Shown here: piece by piece, positions 1-49,362 of the stretch
How positions within the stretch are numbered: position 1 is the first letter of the stretch
Layout of the letters: each line of letters opens with the position of its first letter
DNA from: Strigops habroptila
Lineage: Eukaryota > Chordata > Aves > Psittaciformes > Psittacidae
Direction of reading: 5' to 3'
Length of the DNA stretch: 64,000 nt
NCBI RefSeq assembly: GCF_004027225.2
Contig: NC_044288.2
Location: 2,014,719 to 2,078,718 of the forward strand
Translations under genes and position numbers: made by a program
The notes under the pieces: model-generated
What the model was told of the DNA's origin: nothing
What the model saw: the letters and a program-made list of their open reading frames with translations, nothing else
The model's database searches: none

Positions 1-3600
<3,600 letters not shown>

Positions 3601-4114
3601 CGAGTGCCAGTGCCTCCTGCCTGGGTCCCTCCAGCACCTCAGCCTCTCCTCCTTGTCTCTGCCATCTCCTCCCCGGTGCCCTGAGCCGGGGGCTCAGCCC
3701 TGCAGGACCTGGGGGCTCTGGGACTCGACTTGCAGCCTCCTCCCCTGGAGAGCTGCCTCCAGCATCCCCCTTGCCCTGGGCCTGCTCAGCTGGGGGCTGG
3801 CGGTGGCACTTAAGGGACCTGTATGACTTGTGCCTGTGGCTCTAGTCTGGGGCCATTGGCTCACTCCCACTATGGACTGGGTGCTCTGCTGCTGGTCCCC
3901 ACTGGGACGGCGTGTGGGTGCTGCAGTGAGAGCAGAAAGGGAAAGCTGCTTGCTCAAACTTGTGTTGCTGCTATCAGAGCTGGGGGCAGCTGCCCAGCAC
4001 TGGCCCCGGCCCCTGCTCTGTGCTTGGGGCTGTGGCTGTGGCTGGTGCTGCTCCATGGTCGGGAACATGGGCCTTAAGCACTGGCTCAGCAACCATCTGT
4101 CTGTCGTAAACCCA

Positions 4115-4120
4115 AATAAA
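4115..4120 (+). terminator. YARS1: YARS1 poly(A) signal AATAAA
   Basis: Canonical AATAAA about 515 bases after the YARS1 stop, in a GC-rich 3' UTR. Cleavage would be expected at about 4130-4145. A (GTCT)n run follows at about 4142-4157 and could serve as the downstream GU-rich element. Confidence 0.8.
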
Positions 4121-4145
4121 ATGTCAAGCTGACTGCACTGGGGTC

Positions 4146-5044
4146 TGTCTGTCTGTCCAGGGGAAGGGGCTGAGCTGCAGCCAGCCCTGCTCTGGGTTCT
4201 GGTGCTGCACAAGCCCTCTGGGGAAGCAGCAGTGCCGGGATTCAGCCTGCTGGGGCTCTGTGCCTGCCCCAGAGCTCGGTGCCAGCGGGAAGAGCAGTGC
4301 TGTGTGGTGAGGCCGTGGCCATAAGCCAGGAAGCACAGGAGGCAGGAAGCTTCGGTCATCAGTTTTACCAGCCAGGTACAGAGCTCTGAGCAGCTACTCG
4401 GCGGCAGCGGGTTGGTTGCTTTTGGTTTGGTTTGGTTGGGTTGTTTGGTTCGGTTTTTTTGTACAATCAAAGAAATCAAAACATGACCCGAGTTTACAGA
4501 AACAGAAAGCGAGGATCTACCCTGGGGGCCTGAAGGGGCTCCTCCTCCACCCTGCAGCCAGTGATCAGTGCTGGCCAAGAGCTCCTCTTGCCTTTCCATC
4601 AGGGCCCTGGTCCCTTCCCAACCAGCGCCTCCATCCCGTCTTGCCGCTTCTGCCCGTGTCCCTCAGGCACTGCCGTGGCCGAAGCCTTCCCATTCCCTCA
4701 TCCAAAGTGCTTCAGTTCCTTGCTGACCGGGAGCAGAGCGGCTCCAGCATCTTCGGCCCCTGTGCTCCTGTCTCTGCTCCCAGCGGCAGTGGCAGGGAGG
4801 AGGTGCTGGCTCCGGGCACGGGCCTCGAGTCCAGTAAAAAATAAAAGCAAAATAAAGCTGTAGTACTTAGGAAAGTGAAACCAACACCATTTTTGCATAA
4901 ATATCATCAAGGCCGTGGAGGCTAAGGCTGTTTGCTTCCTGTATTAAGTTAGTTGACAGTTCCACACTCATCCGTTGACCTGCCCAGGTCCCTGAGAGAT
5001 TTGGATTCCTGTCCGTGGGGGCACCAGTCCTGCAGCTCCGTCCT
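4146..5044 (-). other. NHSL3 3' UTR / convergent interval
   Basis: Stretch between the YARS1 poly(A) site and the NHSL3 stop. It should hold the 3' UTR of NHSL3 (minus strand), but I find no canonical AATAAA on that strand. Reading + strand, there is a (GGTTT)n-like run at about 4423-4453 and two AATAAA hexamers at 4840-4845 and 4851-4856, which are in the sense of YARS1. Where NHSL3 transcripts end is unresolved from sequence. Confidence 0.5.
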
Positions 5045-27636
<22,592 letters not shown>

Positions 27637-27900
27637 GGCCGCGGCGGGCAGCGCCCCGCACCGCCCCGCACCGCCGGCAGCCGCTGCCCATAGGGCCGGG
27701 CCCGCCCGGCTCCCGCTGCAGCCCCGGCCCCGCTCCGGGCTCCCGCCGAGCGCCCGGCGCCGACGGAAAGTTTCTGTGGGGCGGGGCCGGTGCGGGACGC
27801 TCCGCCCACACCGGGGCCCGCCCCCCCCTCCCCGCCCGCAGGTGGCCCCGGTGGCGGGGGGGACACACACACGGACGCACCGCACCGGCACCGGGTGAAC

Positions 27901-30900
27901 CCCCGTTGATGCGTGTCTCCGGCGGTCCCCAAATGTGCTCCCCCCGCGAGTCGCGGCTTTGTGCTTGCAGCGTGGAGGGACCATGCGGGGACAACCGGGG
28001 GCTGCTCACACCCTTTGGGACCCCCATATCCCACCCCCCAGATCCTGAGCATCAGCGGGGAGAACCGGAGCAAAAGAAGTCTGTGCAGGACCGGAGCAAG
28101 GAACTACAGCATCGTCATCCCTGGAGCCATGTCCTGCAGTCCCAGTGTCCTGTAAGTCCCATTGTCCTGCAGTCCCATGGCAGTGTCCATGCCCATCCTC
28201 AGGCGAGGACCTGGAGCTGGTGGCCGTGTCCTGCCCTTGCACAGAGATCCCCACAGCCACCACCATCATTACTTGGCAGGCCCAAGGGTGACCTTTGCCA
28301 TGTCACTGCCAATGGCAGCGCCGAGGAGGACACAGCACTCCCAAAGAGCATCCGACCTGGATGAACCTGAGGCCACATGAAACACCCTGTGCCACACTGC
28401 TCCATGTGGCTGAGAGTAAATCAGCTCCTGAAGATGAAATGACATTCAGAGCTTGGTTGGCATGACTCTACCAGCCTCTGCCTGCATCTGGGAATGCGCC
28501 TGGGAGCCAGTCCGGGAATCTGAGCCAGTCGAGGACACAGTGGCTCCTCGAAGGGATAACACGGTCTAGTGTGAGGCGTCCCTGCCTGCAGCAGGGGATT
28601 GCAACTGGATGATCTGCAGGCCCTTTCCAACCCAAACCAGTCTGTGATTCTATGATTCTGTGATCCAGCTGCAAGGGGATAGCAGGATGCACTGGGCTGG
28701 ACTGGCAACGCGTCCCAGCAGTGAGCAGGTTGGTGGCAGGACATGAGGATATGGGGCTGGCAAGGAAACAAGCGGATCCTGCTGCATTTCCGTGCCCCCT
28801 GCTCAGCCAGGTTTGGGTCCCTGGATGTGTTTCCTGATGCGGAAAGCTGCATCGTTGTGTTCAAGCTGCATCCTTCCCGGAGGCTCGCGAGGGCCTGGCT
28901 GCGGGCCCAGAGGAGGATGCCAACCGCTGGAAATGACTGGAAGAGTTTATAAAGCGAGCAGCCCGTCCATCCCACTCACTTCCCGGCCTTTCCATCTCCT
29001 GTGGGATTCAGGGGCTGTGCAAACCCGAGTGCTGCTGCTGCTCAGCGGTACCGTGATGGGAACACAGCACCAAACCTGGGGTGATGCCTGCAAGGGGCTG
29101 GGGCTCACCATGCTTTTGTGTCTCTGCCTCCCATTCCCCTCCTTCATCCCCTTGAATAATGACCGGAGACCTCAGTGAGTGCTGAAACAGTTGGAAAGCA
29201 ATTTCCTAGCACCCTCCTGACCCCCCCATGGTCCCAGGGGAATGGCTCCTTCCCAGGGTGTGGGCTGAGCACAAGGTGAACTGCGCTGGGGAAAAGCTAA
29301 TCCCTAATTAGGGTGGTTGTGTTGACTTTCCACCACTGGCTCTGACCTCCAAGTCATCAGCCTCCATAAAAAGATCCCGTTTTTCACATCTCACCCCTCC
29401 TCGGATGTCAGCAGAACCAGTTCCAGGAATGGTTTTGCACACACTTATGGGGCATTGTCCAAATAATCACAGCAAGAGGGAGAGTATCAGTTACCCACCA
29501 GGGAGAGCCCTCGTCAGAGGGGTGAGGAAAGTAGAGGAGGAAGGCGAAGAGGAAGGTTGTCTTCAGCCTCCCCTCTGTTACATGCCTGGTTTAGAGGAGA
29601 AGGAAAGCCCAGGAGCTCCCTAAGAGCATCAGCCCTTTGTGCGGGGCCCCAGAAAGCTTTATCCCCTCCCCAGCGAGCTCCAGAGCTGGCAGCGTGCCGC
29701 GGTGTTCAGCTTTCTGCTTGCACGGCCAAGATGGTCACAAGGACACCGGCGCCTCACGGGGCTGGAGCTCACCAGACCAAGGCAGAGAGGTGGGGGCTGC
29801 CCCAAGAGCCCCCTATGCCTGACCCCTGGGAGGTGACATCCCAAACGTCACCTAAGGGTGCCAGAACACATCAGCCACCAGCCGCGGCATCACACGCTTC
29901 AGCTCCTGCCCCTTGCGCTGGGACAGCACAAGCGCAGTGCAGCCAGGGAGGGCTCTCGTTCATCCTCTGCCCCATTCCCTACCCCCTCGCTGGGCAGCGG
30001 GGCTGATGGCAGCTCTCTCACTACTCATTAACACCTCCACCACTTGCAGGCAGCCGGGACAAGGTCCTCGTGTTGCTGTCCCACCCCGCTGAGCCCTGTG
30101 GGTGCCGCTTCTCACCCCGCTGCACCCCTGAGCAGGAGCTTCTTGCTCCAAATCCCTCCCGTGGGCACTGGATCTAGAGCGGGAACTGTTGTTACTTGCC
30201 CCAGGATATGGAAAAACCCAGCGACGAGCTGTGTCCACGGGCGCTCGGGCAGCAGTGACCCTGCAAGCGATCGTTGGAACGTGGGGATTGACTGTTGTGA
30301 TGGTTTAAATCAGTACTGTGCTCGCTGCCTTCAGAATGGGTTCTCTACAAGGGTGCCTGGGCCATAAATGTCACTGGAAGAGAAAAGGCAAATGTGTCCT
30401 TGCTCAGGAACAAGGAGCTTTTTTCTCTTGGAGGCAGAGATTAAACAGCAGTGGTTGCTCCTGCCTGTGCTGGGAAGAGATGGCTCCATCACAGCATCCC
30501 GGGATCATCACGCGTGCCTGCAGTGTCCGGCCAGGCGGCCATGAGAGGCAGCTCCTGCTCCTGTGTGAGCATCTGGATTCAACACAGTGGGAACGCCTGT
30601 GGGGAAGTCAGCACAGCCTCAGTGCCGGTGCTGCGTGGGGTGTGTTTAAAGCCTGGTACATGGGCTGAGTGAAGATAAAGCCAAAGGAGTGCAAATGTGG
30701 GAGCAGGACCCCCCCTCCATGCCCACTCTGCTCCCCTGGCTGGGCCAGCATCTCCCTTGGGAGCAGCTATGGCAGGAATGGGGCTTTCCTCATCCCTCCT
30801 TGCCGCAGGGCTGGGCAGGACCCAGCACCCAGATAAGCCAGAGCCGCCGGCGCCTGTGGCCTGGGGCCAGGCTCTGGCTCCCAAGGTCCCTGCGGCACAG

Positions 30901-33800
30901 ACGGCACCTTCGGTCTCCCCTTTTCATCTCTGCCCTGGCTGGCCACAAGCCAACGCTGCACCCCTCTTCCTCCTCCTCTTCCTGCTCCTCCTCGTCCTCC
31001 AGCCCCGCTGGGTGACCTCGCCTCCCTCTTGCAGGATCTGCCCCAAGCCTCTTTGCCTGGGCTGCTGCACTGGGAGTTTTGAGTTGGATCCAGCATCTTC
31101 ATGATGAGTGCATGAGGAGCCCAGCTCCTGGCACTCAGCCATGGTGCTCACCCTGTGCTGTCTCCCACAGTGGCATCCCCATGGCACCCTGTGCCGATGG
31201 TGGGCCCCAAGGTCACTGGCAGCTCTCAGGTGGGGAAACTGGGGCAGGAGGCGAAGCGAACCAGGCTGTTCCCAAAGGACCAGTGGCATCCAACCCCCTG
31301 GCCTGGGCAAATGCCCCCATGTGCCATCCCAATGGCTGTACGGCTTCATCCGGGGACTGTCCCACCCAGCAAGGGCAAAGGGCTCACCTTGTGAGAGCAG
31401 CGCAGGAGTGGGCGCACAGTGCCGCTGCCCTTCGAGCCAGGATCCATCCCTGGAAGCGCTCCCGGCTCCAGCATGGATCACATTTTCCCCCGAGATCAGC
31501 CCACAGCTCCTGCATGTGGATCTGGCACCGCTCGCCCTGCCGCAGCCGGCACAGAGCTGCGGTGAGCTGCGTGCAGAGGGCACTGGGGTGGAGGCATTTC
31601 CCAGGTTCACCAGCTAAATCCCACCGACACCGGGGTCTGGGACACTCCTGGTGCTGCTCCAAGGAGGACCCGGAGCTGGCCAAGCCTCCCTCAAGACTTA
31701 AAGATTGTGGGGGGACAGCACAGGGACACAGCCAGAGCTGCCGCTGTGGTGTCGGGGTGGCGGTGCCAGGATAGTTGGTGGAGGGTGGTGAGGCCGCGGC
31801 GCCGGCTCTGTCCCTGTCCTTGGGGCAGATCTGCTGTGTGTGACGGGAAGGAAAAAATCCACCGGGAAAGGGGATGGCAGCACCAAGTCATGGGAGTGGA
31901 GGCAAAGTGAGCCAGAGCTGCTCTTTGCTCCCCACAACCCCCGGGTCCATGCCGGGGCCACCACAGCGGCGGGGCAGTGACCGGAGCCATTTATTCCAAC
32001 AGCCGGAACATTCTGTCTCTCCAACACTCTCCTGCCTTTCCCATTCCCCGCCGGCAGCTGCCGGTGACTCCCTGCCAGCTCTGTTTACCGGGGCAAAGTC
32101 CGCTCCGGATCACGGGTGACGGCGGCTCCCAGCGCCGGCAGGACCCAGCACATGCCCAGGCTCTGCCGAGCGCTCCGGGGTCCAGCTGTGACACCGGAGC
32201 CGGCCGTTGCCTGGTTATATCCACAAAACAGCCCCGTGCGGGGCCGGGGCCGGGGTATCCTCTTACTGAGAACAGCTGAGGTGCTTCAATCCCCACCCTG
32301 CGCTTGGCAGCACATCAGATAAACCCCAGCCAGGGCTCGGCAGCGCCGCTGCCATCAGCCCCTCCATCCCCTCCGAGGGTTTGTTGGCCCCAGCCCACCC
32401 AATGGACCCACAGGTTTCTCCCCTTGGCACTTTGAGTTCTGGATAGATATTTATACCCGCAAGTTGTGTGAATTAACGGCATTCCTCTCCTATTGAGTCA
32501 AAAGTCTCAGCACAAATAGAGGCGCTTCATGGAAAAAAAAAGGGAGCAAAAGAAGGTGTGTCATGCTGAAAAAAGCAACAGGATCCCAAAAAAAAAAGGG
32601 AAGGAAAAAACGCACCCAAATGTCCCTTTTCCTTTTAAAGCCCTGCTCCCAGGAGATGGGCAAGCGCAGGCATTTCAAACCTGATTTCACAGCCGCGCTG
32701 GGCAAGGTGCTGGTGACGGTGGTGGCACGGTGACGGGTGGCACTGGGTGATGTTGTAAGCTCTGGGGTGTGTTGCTGGGTGATTTTGGGGCACATAAACT
32801 GGTGACTTCCTGAGTGGCGAGTGCTGACTTCCTGAGCCGCGGCGGCAGCGCCAGGACCGGGGCTTGGCCAAGGTAGGCTTGGTTGGCTCCAGTCCCATGG
32901 GGGGTGGCTGTGCCGTGAGCCCGGGCTGTGGCACCCGTGCCAAGAGAGCTAAAATATGGGGTCTATATAAATATATGCTAATAATATAACTGCCAAAGGG
33001 CTGGTTTGGGATGCCACAGAGTGGGGAGGATGAGGATGGGCACTATGGGAAGCTGTTGTGGTGGGCAGTAAAGGTGGCACTGAGGGCAGTGGTGAGGGCA
33101 TTGTCACTGCTGGGTGCTCAGGAGTGTGGCCACACAGTTCTCCACCTCCTCCATACCCAGAGCAGAGGAGGAAGAGGAGGCAGGGATGGGTTATAGGAGG
33201 AAGGGGAAGCAGAGGCTGCGCCCTACCGCTACTGGGGTGTTGGTGGGGCCAACTTGGGGCATCTAAAGAACCCTGAGATACTGGTGTTTAGTTCATTAAT
33301 AGGCTTTAATAACGTGCAGCATCCTGGAGCACCCTGCTCCTGCTCAGGATGAGACCGCAGCACTTGGTGGCCATGTGCTGCATGCTCCTGTGTTTCCCTT
33401 TCCTGCTGCCCGTGTCACAGGCGAACCCTGCACAGCCCCAGGGGGGACCCACCGGGGCACCCCACTATCCCCATCCCAGCCCCCTGCATCCTGCCCGGGA
33501 CACCAGCAGGATGGGACCCCCCAACACTGTGGGGAGGGGAGCGATTGAGGCTGCACAAAGCAAACCTCCACCTTAAATCATGGGTGGGAAGAGCCGGAGC
33601 GGGATGGGGGGGATGCTCCCCCGGGATGCGGGCTGGCTGCAGCCAGACCCTGCGGCTGCTTCTGCCGGGGATGCAGACGGCTTGGCCTTCCCCGCCCTCC
33701 TCCTCTTCCTCCTCCTCCTCCTCGCAGGGGCGGAGGGAAGCAGCCCCTGGCGCTGCAGGCGGTGGCCGGGCGAAGCGGCTGCTCCGGGAGTCTGATTTCC
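27901..33800. other. Intergenic interval NHSL3-SYNC
   Basis: About 5.9 kb between the distal NHSL3 CpG island and the proposed SYNC first exon. It holds one short CR1 (28.55 kb), pyrimidine runs of CCT repeats (about 30960-31000) and AT-rich patches (about 32940-32995). No coding exon with supported splice sites or a known family was recognised; regulatory sequence is possible but not demonstrable here. Confidence 0.55.
28553..28664 (+). mobile_element. CR1 LINE 3' fragment, short
   Basis: Only the last 110 bases or so of a CR1: TCTAGTGTGAGGCGTCCCTG, then CCCTTTCCAACCCAAACCAG and a terminal repeat of three units (CTGTGATTCTATGATTCTGTG). Intergenic, between NHSL3 and SYNC. Confidence 0.85.
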
Positions 33801-33808
33801 AGCCCTGT

Positions 33809-33887
33809 TTATTAATAGCCCCCCCCCGCCCCATGCTGAGCCCATGTGCAGTGCAGAGCCGGCGGCGCCGGGCTCCAGGGGAGGAAG
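33809..33887 (+). promoter_or_regulatory. SYNC: Putative SYNC promoter and noncoding exon 1
   Basis: TTATTAATAG at 33809-33818 is a full match to the MEF2 consensus YTA(A/T)4TAR and could double as a TATA-like element. About 70 bases on, GGGGAGGAAG ends at 33887 with a strong GTAAGAG donor. Splicing to the acceptor at 35166-35167 would give a 5' UTR ending just before the SYNC ATG at 35175. A small upstream frame (ATG 33833) would terminate in the second exon. Muscle expression of SYNC is known in mammals and fits a MEF2 site; the exon itself is predicted, not shown. Confidence 0.5.
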
Positions 33888-35120
33888 GTAAGAGCCTTCC
33901 CGGGGCGAGCAGCGGTGAGGGGGAACTGGGCTGGTGTTCACCGGGGGGTCCCATGGGTGCGGGTGAGGTGGGTGGTGGGACCCAGTGCCTGCGGTGCAGG
34001 GACAGGGGGGGATTTGAGGTTCAGCTCCCAGGGAGCATCCCTGGACTCTTAGGAGTGACTGGAGGGGGGGAACAGCCCCTCTGGGGTACACAGGAGTGTT
34101 GGGGAGCCCTGGGATGAGGGGTCGTGTGTGGGGCCGAGCCTGCACCCCGCTATGAAGGCAGGACGTCCTGCCTTCCCACCCTGGTCCTGCCCTCCCACCC
34201 TGCTGGTGAAAGCAGAGCTGAGAACTTTGAGAAATGAGCCCTGGCACCAGAGCAGGGGATGGAAAACCGAAGCGGAGCCTTTCCCTACCTTTCCCAGGCG
34301 CTGCCCCCTCTCCGGCCCTTGAGCCCGGGCTGGGATGTGTCAGCACTGCTGAAAACTCCCTTATTAGGAGAGAAAGTACCGGTGAAAATCAGTTCTTTCC
34401 TTAGAGCCGTTGCTGCGAGTGCCAGCCTGCGCTCATTCCTTAGGGAATGACTAGACACGAGCTCAGCAGCGTGGCCGGGAAGTGAGAGCATCCTCCCGCT
34501 GAGCCCACCAGCTCCTGAAGGCAGCGGGAGAAGCCCCGGGTCATCCCTGAGGATTGTCCTGTACATCCAACCCCAAATAGCACCCGGCTGAATGTGAGAC
34601 GCGGGGATTTGGTGGTGGCAGCTGCAAGTGCCAGGGCTGGGGACAATGACAGGGTCGGATGACTCTGCAAAGAGGAGCTCGCCCGGCTCCTGCTGCAGAA
34701 GCCGCTCGCTCAGGCGCTCTGTGTGTGGTGTTTGACTCCATCGGAGCCATCTCGGAGCCTGCCTGCGCTTTAGCAGCACATTCCCTTCCCGTGAGGTTAT
34801 GCCCATTGCTGAAATCCCGGCAAGTTTTACCGGGAATGCCCCACGTCAGTCACACCGGTGCTGCTGGGGTGGATTGGCCACGACACGGTGGCAGTTTTCC
34901 ATTGGCACCGGAGTAGCTCTTGAGTTTTGGGGTCCCGGTTGGCATCCCTTGCTCTTTCTCCATGTAGTCGCTTTAAGAGGGTTTTCTTCTCTTGGTTTTG
35001 GCCCCCCCCGATTTTGGGTCCAAGCTGTCACTGAGCATGCAAGCGCAGCCCAGCCCTGTTCACACAGCCTGGGGGTGACACGGGGCGCCTGCACCTCACC
35101 AGGTGGAAAGGAAAGGCTGA

Positions 35121-39071
<3,951 letters not shown>

Positions 39072-39547
39072 TGGATTTTTCCCTCTTTGTAGGAGGACTA
39101 AGGGACAGAGGGATCCGCAGGGGACGTCTCCTCTTGCTGCTTACCCTACCCGAGGCACAGCAGCTGCCTGAAGTCAGGAATACTGGACAATCACTTGTAT
39201 TTCTCCAGGTGCTGCTGCTAATCGAGTAGTAAAACTGCTGAGCAAATACTTGCACTGAACCATGGACACAGATGAAGAATAACGGATGGATGTTGTGCTG
39301 TGCTTGGGAAAACGTGTCTTGTTCCAGGGGTGGAGGGTATGAGCCTGCCCAGAAAGCAGCGCTCTGGGAGCCAGTGTTACAGAGTTGGTTTTTAAAGTTT
39401 ACATGCAAGAGAAGCTTCATCGTTTTAACAGGGTTTTCTTTTGTACTTCAAGGGTCTCTGCTGTATTGGGACATGCTCCACCGTGGGCCACAGCTACTAG
39501 TCTGTGGACAATAGGTTTCCACTTTATATATAAAGTCTCACACTGAA

Positions 39548-39553
39548 AATAAA
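39548..39553 (+). terminator. SYNC: SYNC poly(A) signal AATAAA
   Basis: AATAAA 477 bases after the SYNC stop. The facing RBBP4 signal lies about 450 bases further on, so the two genes end tail to tail without needing to overlap. Confidence 0.75.
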
Positions 39554-39997
39554 GGTCAGAGTTTAAGGATCCTTTAATTCTCAAAGGTGTGTCTCAAAGA
39601 GAAAATAGGTTGTATCAAGCCAGAGTCCTTTTATCAAACTATTCATGCTGCAGATTAACAAAACCCATCATTCTGGGGCAAGGGCTAAAGGCAGACCCAA
39701 AATCCAGACAGCAGCACGCTCCAGGTAGAAGCAACCCCTCAGTACAGCGACAGCTTGTGGATATTAAGTTCTCCCTTCACACAGAAAGCAGTGGAAACAA
39801 GAGGGGGAGAAGCATCCACACGTTACAAACTAAGGGGTGTCTGTACCAGCCCCCAGTCCCCACACATGGGCAGAGCCCACACTCTGCTATCTGAAGAGGT
39901 GCACTTTCCTCTCAACAGAGCAGGTTTGAGGCAGAAGGAAAACACCACCACAACAAATAAAACAGTCCAAAGCTCCACAGCACTTATGTAGAAAAAA

Positions 39998-40003
39998 TTT
40001 ATT
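39998..40003 (-). terminator. RBBP4: RBBP4 poly(A) signal (minus-strand AATAAA)
   Basis: TTTATT on + strand, AATAAA on the RBBP4 strand, about 1 kb beyond the RBBP4 stop. This gives a 3' UTR of about 1.0 kb; no nearer canonical signal was found on that strand. Confidence 0.7.
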
Positions 40004-41016
40004 CCATCTGAAGCACTTACACGCAGTTAGTCATGAGGAGCATGGAGAGTAACAGGCTGCTGGTGGAACAGGACGCCCTAGTGAAGATGTGCAGAAACTA
40101 GTGGTCAAGGACTAACTCCTAAAACAAGTCGTTCATCCACGTTTGATTTGCTTTACACATACCAGCTACCAATGCTGTTGGAGGTTACCGGGCATGCCAT
40201 CTGTGGTACATCAGTTGGTAAAAACATACACCTTTACAACTTGGGGGCCCCAAGTTTTAAAAACCATTTCACAGAAAGGAAAGAAATATATGTGAAAACA
40301 CAGCTCAAGAAACACACAATAGAGCAAAATACATGGAAGGTGAATGATGCTCTGCAGGAATAGCTAAGGAATGCAAACCGCTGTCGCCCAGCAGATGGGA
40401 GAAAAGGGAAAGGAAGGAAGGAAGGAATGAACAACCCAGAATTACCAGTAGAGACCAAAAGATACAGGAAGAAATTTAACTTCAGTTCAAGTCAGAATCC
40501 GCAAGTCTGTATCTGCAGAGGCAGAAAAATCCACAAGGTACAGATTAATTAAAGGAATCCCAAGGCTTCTGAGTTGTACTGAAGAGCACGAGACCTTCCA
40601 CACTCTGACCTGCCAGTGGATTAACTCTTGTATCATCTCCATTGGCTCAAGCACACTCTGGCAGCTCTACTGATTTAACCTTTCCAATGAGGCAAAAGCC
40701 TGCAGCTGTAGGAAGCTAAAGACAGAAGAAAACCCAACAAAACCAAGTTTGCTCTGTGTGATGAAAGCAGCTACAATGGGACAGCCAGCCCTATGTGCAA
40801 GAGGAATATGGCTGAGGAGCTACAGCACGGTGCCTGCTGCACTGGGCTAAGCCCTCAGGGAGTACTCACTGTCTGGGTTAAAAAGCCTGTTGATGGTATC
40901 TACAGAACGATGGCTGAACACAAAGTCTACGTGTGTCTCAAAACCAGTGTTAAGTCAATATCAGGGTTGAGAGGGAAAAGAAGGAGAAAGACTAAAAAGA
41001 GGGAAAAGGTTGTCAT

Positions 41017-47487
<6,471 letters not shown>

Positions 47488-47990
47488 GGCGGGGCGGGGG
47501 AGCGGGGCGGCGGCAGCGGGGCGGGCGGTGCCGGGCTGGGCTGGACTGCGCTGGGCTCAGCGGGCGGGCGGCGGCTCCGCTCCGGGCTCGGACCCTCCGG
47601 CCGCGGCTCTATTGTTTCCTGCCCCTGCTGCGTGCCGCTCCGGCGCCGCGCACCCCTTCGCGCGCCAACGCCGGCCAATCACCGCCCGCCGCCGGGCCGC
47701 GGCAGCCAATCGACGAGAGGCAAAGGGCGGGGAGAAGAGGCAGGCGAGCGCGCCCGGCGGTCACGTGGGAGGCCGGCCGGGTGCTGCGGAGGCTCCCCTG
47801 GGAGCCGCCATTTTCCGGAGGGGCCTCGCTCGCTCTTAAAGCGGCAGCGCCCCGCGCCGAGGTTCGGTGCCCTGGCAGGGGACCAGGTTAGGGAGCGATA
47901 AAGGGCCGTGGCTGCGGCAGCGGCTTCCTCCGGTCACCACAGCCGTGGAGAGACCGTGTCGGGACCCGACCGGACCGGACCAGATCGGTG

Positions 47991-49362
47991 CGTGTGTGGT
48001 GCCGAGGCCTGGCCCTGCCTCCCCACAAGGCTGCCTTCGGAGTATCCTCAAGCTGCTTTTGGGTTATTAATTGTCTATAATCACTAATAACTTCCTATTT
48101 CAGTGGAGCAGTGAGCTCCTTGGGATGCGGCTGGTTCTGACCGGCCTGCTGTGGGTAACCTGGGGTGCTCAGTGGTGGATCTGACTGTCCACAGTCAAGA
48201 CTTAACAGGTTTAAAATCAAAATGTGTTTATTACTGTTCAAGCTGCGTTTATTCCCCAAGGGGAGCGCTGGTGTCTCCGTTTCTGGCTTCTCTTTGTGAG
48301 ATTACCTGGATGTTTACCTGAAAATAGAAACTGGAAATTCTCTGTAGTTGTTTCTGAGCCTCAGAATAAGAACCACTCCTGATTAAAAGTAGACTTGATG
48401 ATGCTGTGTGTTATCTATGCATCTCTCATTTGCATTATTTGGGGAAGGCCTGGGCTCAGCTGTGGATAAACCTTAGAATACACCAAAAAGAAAGAAAGGA
48501 GAATAGTTATTTTATCTGGAAATCAGAGGAGCTCGTGTCTGAGGAGCATTAGCGAGCCTCAAGTTAATCAGGTTCTACAGTTTATGTCTGTTAGATTTAC
48601 AAATGAAAGCTTGCATGAAACAGCAACTAAGATCTGGCCTGAGAATGAGACTTTTGAATGGGGATTTGATGATTCATTATATGGTTGGGTTTTTAATTAA
48701 AAACACAAATGTGTTCTGCATAGGAAAACTCCAGCACTTGTGCAACAGTTGTATTTGCCGTGCATGTGCTTCTAGGTTTGAAGGGTTAAATACAATCCCT
48801 GTCCTAAGAGAAAGCTTAAAAAGACGTTTTCCCTAAAGAAAAATGATCTGTAAGGTCACATTGAGGGGCTTGGAGGCAACGGGTCCTTCAGCTGCCGTGT
48901 AACACACCAGTGGGCTGAGCACCTCAGGAAGAAGTGACCTGAAGCATGAAAGTTTAATTCACTTTGCAGTTGTTTTATTATGTTTCATTATTACTGTCTT
49001 GTCTTCTTTGAGGATGAGTGAAATGCTTGGGCCTGTACACAACAAGGAGGAGGAAACGTGGTTTCTGGAGGGACTGGGTCTGAACATAACTAACGAGTGG
49101 TGTAGGGCTGAACTCGGAGCTTCTCCCAGGGACAGTTTTGAGAGCAAACAACTAAACAACATGCATTAGGATCTTGGTTCGAATACTTCAGCCTGTGTAG
49201 AGGCGTTACCAGTCTTGCTACCAAGTGAAGAACCGAACTGAGCGGCCCTTCTCCCTTCTCTGCAGCAGCATCACCAGGAAGTGAGGCAGGATTGAAGCAC
49301 TGGTGGCTGGGGCCATGTTTCCTTGCACCAGGAAGTGAGGAGCGTGACTCCAGCCCGGAGCT
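47991..49362 (+). other. Predicted 5' intron of ZBTB8OS
   Basis: AT-richer sequence between the shared CpG island and the ZBTB8OS start codon. A pyrimidine-rich acceptor (CTTCTCTGCAG, ending near 49266) could begin the ATG exon. No other gene was seen. Confidence 0.45.
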
